From the NCBI GenBank assembly GCA_013816225.1, contig JACDEQ010000160.1:1-5454 (forward strand): DNA of 5,454 nt. Reading direction: 5' to 3'. Made by a program: the position numbers and the translations under genes. The notes beneath the pieces were generated by a model that was given only the letters and a program-made list of their open reading frames with translations, was not told the origin of the DNA and made no database searches. This DNA is from Armatimonadota bacterium (lineage in GTDB: Bacteria > Armatimonadota > Fimbriimonadia > Fimbriimonadales > ATM1). Positions 1-5,454 of the stretch are shown piece by piece. Position 1 is the stretch's first letter. Each line of letters begins with the position of its first letter.

Positions 1-1539
1 GTAATAGGCCGTGCCCATGATGTCGAGCCACTCGTAATAGGCGTCGAGGCGGCGTTTGAAGTCATCGACATGGCGCCGCTTCCGCATGGTCCAGACGCCC
101 TCGGCGATGCCGAGCATCCGCGGGAAGATCATCTCGTCTACGCGCTGGTTGGTGGCGATGTACTCGGTCCAAACATTCGCTTGCGCGCCCAGTACGTGCT
201 TCGCCTCGCTGGCGTTCAACTCGGCGGGAACGGGCTCGTAGCTGTAAGCCTTCTCGGTGGAGGTCGTCGCGTACGAGTAGTCGAAATAGCAGTGCGAGGT
301 GGGCGACATCACGACGTCGTGGCCGGCCCTCGCGGCCGCGATGCCCCCGTCGATACCACGCCAACTCATCACCGCGGCGCCGGGGGCGAGCCCGCCTTCG
401 AGAATCTCGTCCCAGCCGATGAGTCTGCGCCGCCGCTTCCACAGGTGCCGCTCCATTCGCCTGACAAACCAGCTCTGAAGCTCGTCCTCGTCCTTCAAAC
501 CCTCGGCTTTGATGCGCGCCTGGCAGCGTGGGCAGTTCTTCCAGAAGCCCTTCCAGACTTCGTCGGCGCCGATGTGGATGAACTTGGAAGTGAAGAGGCC
601 AATCGTTTCGTCGAGGATGTCTTCGAGGAACGCAAGCGTCTTGTCGTTGCCTACGCAGAACACGTTCGTGCGCGGGAGGCCCGCCGCCGCGGTGTTCTGG
701 CAGCCGAGTTTGGGGTATGCGACGAGCGCGGGCAGCGCGTGCCCGGGCATTTCGATCTCGGGAACGACCGTTACGTGACGTTCCTTCGCGTATTTCACGA
801 TGTCGCGGATATCTTTCTGAGTGTAGAAGCCGCCGTAGAGTTTCTTGCCGGTCCCTTTGCCCGGGAACTCGAGGTCGCCCATGTTCCAAGCGCCGCCGGG
901 CCAGATCTCACCGGTGTCGGCTCGCCATGCGCCAACCTCGGTCAGTTTCGGGAAGCGTTTCGACTCCTGCCGCCAGCCGCCGTCGTCGACGAGATGCCAG
1001 TGGAAGGTGTTCATCTTGTGCATCGCGAGGTAGTCGATGAACTTCTTGATGTAGCCGACCTTGAAGAAGTGGCGGGAGACGTCGAGGTGCATCCCGCGCC
1101 ACGGAAATCTCGGCCAATCCTTGATCTCGACCGCCGGGATTTCCCAGTTGGCGGGTATGCGGCGGGCACTTTCGATCTGGGGAGGGAGTAGTTGGCGCAA
1201 CGTTTGGACCGCGTAGAAGGCGCCGGCTCTATCGCCGTATGTTACGCTTACCGACTTATCCGTCACTTTCAAGGTGTAACCGCCTGCCGGCAGGGGGCCA
1301 TTGGAGAACCGGATGAAGTTGTGGCCGGGCGGTTTCTTGACGGTCCGGAGGTCGAGCATCGCAGCGCGCTTCAGCATGTCATCGAGGAAATAGAACTGCC
1401 CCGAAGGATCGACGACGGCCGTCTTCTCGTCGAGGACAAACGCCGCGGGGCCATTCACGTAGCGCATCTCCTGTGGCCGTGGGAATACCGCGGGATCGGC
1501 GTGGTTCACGAAGGCGACGGCGAAAAGGACACCGAACAT
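1..1539 (-). CDS. Secreted beta-N-acetylhexosaminidase, glycoside hydrolase family 20 (partial, C-terminus off the left edge)
   Basis: The 513 codons visible before the window edge read without a stop. The protein should remove terminal beta-linked GlcNAc or GalNAc from glycans by substrate-assisted catalysis, in the periplasm or outside the cell. A short hydrophobic leader covers residues 1-14, with possible cleavage after NHA. Residues about 16-140 look like the GH20 N-terminal alpha/beta domain, and the TIM barrel begins near WRGMHLDVSRHFF (147-159). Family motifs seen are FHWHLVDDGGWR (179-190), PEIEMPGHA (260-268), HIGADEVW with the catalytic Asp326-Glu327 pair (322-329), GWDEIL (375-380), MSWRG (391-395) and GAQANVWTE (451-459). 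Cys280 and Cys295 could form a disulfide, and a CPRC pair lies at 336-339. The ATG at 1539 is chosen because no ATG, GTG or TTG lies upstream in frame before the preceding gene's stop; no Shine-Dalgarno is visible. It lies 26 bases after the M14 gene and is probably co-transcribed with it. The GH20 assignment is firm; the exact substrate is unknown. Confidence 0.96.
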   Translation of the reverse strand, partial: MFGVLFAVAFVNHADPAVFPRPQEMRYVNGPAAFVLDEKTAVVDPSGQFYFLDDMLKRAAMLDLRTVKKPPGHNFIRFSNGPLPAGGYTLKVTDKSVSVTYGDRAGAFYAVQTLRQLLPPQIESARRIPANWEIPAVEIKDWPRFPWRGMHLDVSRHFFKVGYIKKFIDYLAMHKMNTFHWHLVDDGGWRQESKRFPKLTEVGAWRADTGEIWPGGAWNMGDLEFPGKGTGKKLYGGFYTQKDIRDIVKYAKERHVTVVPEIEMPGHALPALVAYPKLGCQNTAAAGLPRTNVFCVGNDKTLAFLEDILDETIGLFTSKFIHIGADEVWKGFWKNCPRCQARIKAEGLKDEDELQSWFVRRMERHLWKRRRRLIGWDEILEGGLAPGAAVMSWRGIDGGIAAARAGHDVVMSPTSHCYFDYSYATTSTEKAYSYEPVPAELNASEAKHVLGAQANVWTEYIATNQRVDEMIFPRMLGIAEGVWTMRKRRHVDDFKRRLDAYYEWLDIMGTAYY

Positions 1540-1565
1540 GCCGTCATTGTGACCGATGGATGCAA

Positions 1566-4340
1566 TTAGTCCAGGTCTTTCCAGCACATTGCGGCGTTGA
1601 ACAGGAGTTGATAGCTCCCGTGGGTCTGCATACGCCACATCGGATTAGTGGCGAACATTAGGATGTGCCCTTTTCCGAGTTTGCATTCGACAACCGCCGC
1701 CCGCCCCGCCAACGACGAGCCGCCTTCCAACATGCCGCTGATCAGCAGTTCCTTCTCGGGTGCGAACTTCACCAGAGCTTTCGGCGGGTTCGCGTTCGGC
1801 GTCATGAACGACTGTTGCTCGACATCGCCTTCCACCTTCTTCGGCTCATAAGGCGGGCGGCCTTGCACGATGTCTTGCTCGTCCGGGCCACCCCTTCTCG
1901 TGCCGCCGCCATCACCCCCGCCGAATCCTCCGAATCCCCCACCGCCTACCGACAGTACCGGCGACTGATCGAAATACATCGCGAACTTGGGGTCATAGCC
2001 CGCGGTTACCGGGCTTTTGCCGCCGCTGCTCTCGACCCGCAACACGGCTCCGGGAACTCGGAGGCCGCTCGGGTCGCTGATCGATACCCCTGAAGCCATC
2101 CCGAAATCGATAGGGATTTCGCATGTGTTGCCGACGGTAACGAGCAGCCCTCCCGCCTTCACGAAATTGCGAATGTTCACCACTCCTTCGAGGTCCAAGC
2201 CGCCGCGGATGTCGTCGGAGGTATCCGGGCCGCCGAGGTGCGTGAGACCCGGGAGAGGCTTCCACGGAATAGGCTCGGCGGCGGTTCTGCCCGTGAGCCA
2301 CGATTGGGGCGAGCCTCCTCCGGGCGCCAGCACGATAACATCGTACTTGGCCTTGAGATTGTCGAAGTCGCGGATGGCATGAACCGATATATAGGAGTAA
2401 GGAATGCCGAGGTCGTCGAACGCCAGCCTGTACCAGCCTTCGTCTTGGGTGCTGGTCCAGGTATGAACGAGGGCGATCCTCGCGGCGGAAGTGGGGCGCA
2501 GTTGCACTTTGGGCAGGGAGCCGGCCGCGGCTTCGCCGATCATTAGTTCCGACAGGGTCCTTCCAACTTCATCCAGATCACCCTCCGCAACCAAGGTGCC
2601 GGCCGGCCACTTCTTGCCTTCGTAGGCGAACTCCTCCTTGGACAAAGAGATCTTCGCCCCAGGCAATTCGTATCGGAGTCGAGCTGCCGAAAAGTCGGCA
2701 TGATTCCCGATGACGATGGCTTTGTCGGCTTTGCTCACAATAAGGGACGGCACAATAGCCGGTTGATTTACCAGTTCCATTGGAGCATCGAGGAGCTTGA
2801 TGTCCTTGCACCGAATTGTCTCCACGTTGAAGAGTGGGCCCAATGTCCAGCCGGTGTCGTCGTAGGGCGACGGGTCGTTCGCGCTGTAGAATTGCTTGTC
2901 GAGCAGCATATCCGCCATACGGCTGTACGGCTGGTCCATCCTGACGACGTACGAGCCCTCGGCGAACTTGCCGTCGGCTGTGTCCACGGCTTTCGTTAGG
3001 CGGTTGACCTCGACACCTTGGCGGAACAGGAGTTCGAGGAGCGCCCCTTGTTGTGCCTTGCGCGGCTCGCCGGTCGGAAGGACATATCCTGCTGGCCCCT
3101 CGGCACGTGCCTTCTCCACACTTCGTCGCGATTTTATATAGTAATTACGTAAAAACTTATCTTTATTAGTCGCTACGTTGTGAAGGCCGAGCAGCAGCGC
3201 GCTTTGCTGAAGATTGATGTTGTTCCGAATGCTCCATCGGACTTTGGGAAACGGCGGGTTCGGGCGAAACCACGCGCGAGAGGACGAGCCAGCGTCGCGG
3301 ATGCCCGTATCGGCGCCGCCACCGCCGAACGTTTCATAGAACCTGCCGACCGCGTTGTGGCCGTTTGCAGCGTAGAACGCGTAGTTCGGCGCCCATCCGT
3401 CATAGAACCCGTGGGTCCACACTCCCGGCACTCCCCGGCGTGTCATCTCGTTCACTTCGTGATAAGCGAGAATGTGCCACTCGTCGATTGTAATGGGATC
3501 GAGCCAGGCGTTGTACGGACCGGTGCCAGTGGATATGTATAGGTATGGCACGCTTTCATGCAGATCATGCAACACTTGGGGGTGGAACTCGAACCAAGTC
3601 TTCATTAGGTTTTTGCTCATTGCGAGAGATATCGCCATACCGTCGCGGTTGTTGTCGTGCGCTACGTATTTGCCCCAATAGACGAGTGGGACCGGCGGCT
3701 TCTGCGGATTTTGCTTACGGTAGTAGTAAGTGTCCACGTATCGGTCCCGCCCATCTGTTTCCAGAACGGGGGTCAGCATTACGAAGCAGTTCTTCCGAAT
3801 GGTTTGAATAAAGGGCGTCTCTTCGACTACGAGCCTGTACGCGAGTTCCATCAACATTTCGGGGCTGCCGCTTTCCGTGGAGTGCATAGCCCCGGTCGCC
3901 CAATAGAAGGGAAGCCCATCTGCGATCAACGGATCCGCGTCCGTCAGTCCCCGCGGATCACCGAGCCTTTTCGTTATTCCCTTATAATGGTCCAGCTTCG
4001 ACAGGTTCTTTTCGTCGCTGATCACCGCGACTACCATCTCCCGCCCCTCTTCACTCGTGCCCATACTCACGACCCTAATCCGCTTCGACGTCTTCTCGAG
4101 CTCGCGGTAGTACCGCGCGCAATCGCCGCTGTAGGTGAGCTTATTGGGGGTTCCGACCACATAGCCGACTACTTTATCGGGAGAAGGGACCGTAGCGCTT
4201 TCAGGAAGGTGGTCGACCAGTTCTGTGAGGAAAAACTTCTCCGTGGTGTACTCTTGGATTTTTGCGGTGTATTCCGCGTTGTCACCGGCAAAAGCGCAAC
4301 ACGAAGCGAAGGGTACGATGAATGCGCAAACACGCAGCAT
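1566..4340 (-). CDS. Large secreted M14-family zinc carboxypeptidase with amidotransferase-like C-terminal half
   Basis: The 924-residue protein has a signal peptide, MLRVCAFIVPFASCCAFAG, at residues 1-19. The M14 (carboxypeptidase A-like) domain covers about 60-385. Putative zinc ligands are His153 and Glu156 (motif HSTE) and His261 (motif DLHES). NNRDG (230-234) resembles the family's substrate-binding Asn-Arg. Glu336 (FYETFGG) lies 75 residues after His261, against 74 between H196 and E270 in bovine carboxypeptidase A. Tyr313 lies 52 after it, matching Y248. Together these suggest an active metallopeptidase. The C-terminal half is accessory: about 618-745 alternates strands and loops (RIALVHTW, YDVIVLAPGGG, GGLLVTVGNTC) like a class I glutamine-amidotransferase fold. 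I see no clear nucleophile elbow. A Gly-rich loop lies at 799-818. A longer frame reaches a TTG at 4433, but ATG 4340 places the signal peptide at the N-terminus and is preferred. The protein is much longer than a minimal M14 enzyme (about 300 residues). It probably leads an operon with the GH20 gene. Exact specificity is unknown. Confidence 0.93.
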   Translation of the reverse strand: MLRVCAFIVPFASCCAFAGDNAEYTAKIQEYTTEKFFLTELVDHLPESATVPSPDKVVGYVVGTPNKLTYSGDCARYYRELEKTSKRIRVVSMGTSEEGREMVVAVISDEKNLSKLDHYKGITKRLGDPRGLTDADPLIADGLPFYWATGAMHSTESGSPEMLMELAYRLVVEETPFIQTIRKNCFVMLTPVLETDGRDRYVDTYYYRKQNPQKPPVPLVYWGKYVAHDNNRDGMAISLAMSKNLMKTWFEFHPQVLHDLHESVPYLYISTGTGPYNAWLDPITIDEWHILAYHEVNEMTRRGVPGVWTHGFYDGWAPNYAFYAANGHNAVGRFYETFGGGGADTGIRDAGSSSRAWFRPNPPFPKVRWSIRNNINLQQSALLLGLHNVATNKDKFLRNYYIKSRRSVEKARAEGPAGYVLPTGEPRKAQQGALLELLFRQGVEVNRLTKAVDTADGKFAEGSYVVRMDQPYSRMADMLLDKQFYSANDPSPYDDTGWTLGPLFNVETIRCKDIKLLDAPMELVNQPAIVPSLIVSKADKAIVIGNHADFSAARLRYELPGAKISLSKEEFAYEGKKWPAGTLVAEGDLDEVGRTLSELMIGEAAAGSLPKVQLRPTSAARIALVHTWTSTQDEGWYRLAFDDLGIPYSYISVHAIRDFDNLKAKYDVIVLAPGGGSPQSWLTGRTAAEPIPWKPLPGLTHLGGPDTSDDIRGGLDLEGVVNIRNFVKAGGLLVTVGNTCEIPIDFGMASGVSISDPSGLRVPGAVLRVESSGGKSPVTAGYDPKFAMYFDQSPVLSVGGGGFGGFGGGDGGGTRRGGPDEQDIVQGRPPYEPKKVEGDVEQQSFMTPNANPPKALVKFAPEKELLISGMLEGGSSLAGRAAVVECKLGKGHILMFATNPMWRMQTHGSYQLLFNAAMCWKDLD
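1887..1946 (-). repeat. Gly-rich low-complexity tract inside the M14 peptidase gene
   Basis: Residues 799-818 of the peptidase are almost all Gly with Phe, Asp, Thr and Arg interruptions, including two GGF units in a row. At DNA level a 9-base unit (CCGAATCCY on the + strand, 1921-1938) is repeated directly in tandem. The tract follows the amidotransferase-like region and precedes a last segment rich in Pro, Glu and Lys, so it probably forms a flexible surface loop or linker. Slippage in the short repeat may make its length vary between relatives. Confidence 0.7.
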
Positions 4341-4468
4341 AACAGACAATTTCTGTGTTGGCCCGAATTCTTCCTTTGCACGCTGAACCACACGCCAAGA
4401 ATCCAACGTAAAAACGATAAGGAACGGTATCAAACGCCGCCGATAAACACACTTAGTAAGGAGTCACC
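4341..4468. promoter_or_regulatory. Divergent intergenic region between the peptidase and the propeller gene
   Basis: This 128-base gap must hold the 5' regions of both divergent genes, unless either is transcribed from within its neighbour. For the leftward pair, TTGATA (complement of 4428-4433) followed by 17 bases and TACGTT (complement of 4405-4410) is a possible but weak sigma-70-like match: the -35 is good and the -10 poor. For the rightward gene, TTGCAC at 4376-4381 has only a poor -10 partner (AAGAAT, 4397-4402). No strong operator-like palindrome was found. The region's role follows from gene layout; the promoter elements themselves are uncertain. Confidence 0.5.
4458..4463 (+). promoter_or_regulatory. 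Ribosome binding site of the propeller gene
   Basis: AAGGAG is followed by five bases (TCACC) and the ATG at 4469. It is a strong Shine-Dalgarno match at good spacing and fixes the start of the rightward gene. Neither leftward gene has a comparable site. Confidence 0.88.
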
Positions 4469-5454
4469 ATGAATAAAACGACCTTTGCCCCAGTTCTGCT
4501 TTTGTTGCCCGCGGTACTCCAAGCCCAAACGTTTACGCAAGTCGCGCCGCTGCCCACTTCTGCGGATTTGTGGGGCGTGGACTTCGTTTCCCCCAGCATC
4601 GGTTTCATCGCCGGGGAAGGTCACACGTTATTCAAAACGACCGACGGAGGCGACAACTGGACCAGCGTCGCCCTGCCCGGTTATCAGGACGGGCCGTTTT
4701 ATAACGTAACATTCGCGACACCCAGTCTGGGATTCGTGTCAGGCAACTCGGCGATTGGCTCGAAAGACATCTTTCGCACTGTCGACGGCGGGGCAACTTG
4801 GGCCCAAGTCCAGTCCTTCCCGCTCGGCGGTTCTTGGTACCACCAAGACTACATCGATGGCACCACGGGCTTTATGGGCTCCAACGGTGGGCTTGTTCGC
4901 ACCCAAGACGCGGGCGAAACGTGGCTGCTGAGATCGGGCTATCCTGATTGCCCTGTCATATCCGGCATGGATTTCATCGACGCGAATACGGGTCTCGTAA
5001 GCGGGCTCATCGCCGGTTCAAGTGACGAGGGAATCTTCAAGACGACCAACGGCGGGCAGACGTGGAGACTCAAGCACCCGCGCGCTGCCAACGACGTCGT
5101 GTACTTGTCCGACCTGATCGCCGTAGCGGATAGTGGCGTCGGCGTCGTCCGAACGCACGACGGCGGTGAAACCTGGTTTCAGACAGGCGCAACTATCGAG
5201 ACCGGGCTGGGAGATATCGAGGTCCTCGGCTCCAACACCTTAGTTGGCGTTTCCCTGGGCGGAGACATTTGGCGATCGGATGACGGCGGATACTCCTGGA
5301 ACCTTCGCTGGATCGGTGAGGGAGACTTGCCGGCGAGTTGGTCGGTGAGCTTCCAAGATAGTTTGAATGGCCACGTCGTGGGCCCGTCGGGGGCAATCTT
5401 GGCATCAGCCGATGGCGGGCTCAATTGGACTCGGGTCAACCGCGGCATCAGCAG
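4469..5454 (+). CDS. Secreted Ycf48/BNR-like Asp-box beta-propeller protein (partial, C-terminus off the right edge)
   Basis: The visible 328 codons begin with a signal peptide: Lys3, a hydrophobic run at 6-17, and probable cleavage after LQAQ near residue 20. The rest is built from repeats ending in the Asp-box (BNR) motif S/T-x-D-G-G-x-S/T-W. I see seven: TTDGGDNW (57-64), TVDGGATW (104-111), TQDAGETW (145-152), TTNGGQTW (192-199), THDGGETW (229-236), SDDGGYSW (270-277) and SADGGLNW (313-320). The closing Trp residues are 37-47 apart. Two boxes deviate, with Ala for the first Gly in box 3 and Asn for Asp in box 4. Such repeats fold as propeller blades, as in sialidases, Vps10/sortilin and the photosystem II assembly factor Ycf48. 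No sialidase catalytic set is recognisable, so a binding, structural or adhesive extracellular role is more likely than hydrolysis. The start is fixed by AAGGAG at 4458-4463. A C-terminal sorting or anchoring domain may lie beyond the window. Fold is confident; function is unknown. Confidence 0.9.
   Translation, partial: MNKTTFAPVLLLLPAVLQAQTFTQVAPLPTSADLWGVDFVSPSIGFIAGEGHTLFKTTDGGDNWTSVALPGYQDGPFYNVTFATPSLGFVSGNSAIGSKDIFRTVDGGATWAQVQSFPLGGSWYHQDYIDGTTGFMGSNGGLVRTQDAGETWLLRSGYPDCPVISGMDFIDANTGLVSGLIAGSSDEGIFKTTNGGQTWRLKHPRAANDVVYLSDLIAVADSGVGVVRTHDGGETWFQTGATIETGLGDIEVLGSNTLVGVSLGGDIWRSDDGGYSWNLRWIGEGDLPASWSVSFQDSLNGHVVGPSGAILASADGGLNWTRVNRGIS

Noticed and set aside
62..889. Arg-rich open frame on the - strand (275 codons) overlapping the GH20 gene in another frame
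   Set aside because: Its composition is dominated by Arg and other GC-rich codons, as expected from reading the GH20 gene out of frame.
70..1191. Long open frame on the + strand (373 codons) opposite the GH20 gene
   Set aside because: It is antisense to a clear GH20 coding sequence with all catalytic motifs. The translation shows no family motif, and long antisense frames are common in GC-rich genes.
1283..1294. Perfect 12-base palindrome CCTGCCGGCAGG
   Set aside because: It lies inside GH20 coding sequence encoding part of GPLPAGGY, is explained by codon choice, and has no loop or U-tract to act as a terminator.
1506..1547. Thirteen-codon ATG reading frame overlapping the GH20 start, a possible leader peptide
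   Set aside because: It has no ribosome binding site, and nothing in its sequence suggests attenuation or translational coupling. It can arise by chance.
4415..4431. Loose dyad GATA...TATC in the divergent intergenic region as an operator
   Set aside because: Only about four bases pair perfectly and the inner part does not match, so it is not above chance.
3657..4472. + strand open frame of 271 codons opposite the start of the peptidase gene
   Set aside because: It is antisense to the signal peptide and zinc-site region of the peptidase, has no recognisable domain, and ends just inside the propeller start.

Overview
The window comes from a GC-rich, apparently Gram-negative heterotroph that exports hydrolases. 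All three genes begin with a signal-peptide-like segment, and none has a housekeeping or taxonomic marker function. The gene mix (a very large secreted M14 metallopeptidase, a GH20 hexosaminidase, a secreted Asp-box propeller) is of a kind I associate with Acidobacteriota, Armatimonadota, Gemmatimonadota or high-GC Bacteroidota-like lineages. The sequence alone does not let me choose among them.

Layout: the left 80 percent is a leftward pair. The upstream member is a complete gene for a 924-residue secreted M14-type zinc carboxypeptidase (4340 down to 1566). A gap of 26 bases follows, and then a GH20 beta-N-acetylhexosaminidase gene starts at 1539 and runs off the left edge after 513 codons. 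A 128-base divergent intergenic region (4341-4468) separates this pair from a rightward gene. That gene starts at 4469 behind a good Shine-Dalgarno sequence and encodes a secreted Ycf48/BNR-like beta-propeller with seven Asp-box repeats. It runs off the right edge. The window is otherwise fully coding. I found no tRNA, rRNA, CRISPR array, insertion sequence or clear terminator.

How the genes may work together: the peptidase and hexosaminidase look like one transcription unit for extracytoplasmic breakdown of material carrying both peptide and N-acetylhexosamine, such as glycoprotein, peptidoglycan fragments or chitin-protein. This is inference from adjacency. The propeller gene is on the other strand, and only a shared intergenic region links it to the pair.

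I do not see a previously undescribed system. The points most worth a second look are an AT-rich, rare-codon patch at the end of the peptidase catalytic domain, a large accessory half of the peptidase with an amidotransferase-like fold and a Gly-rich loop, and the contrast between SD-less leftward genes and the strong SD of the rightward gene.
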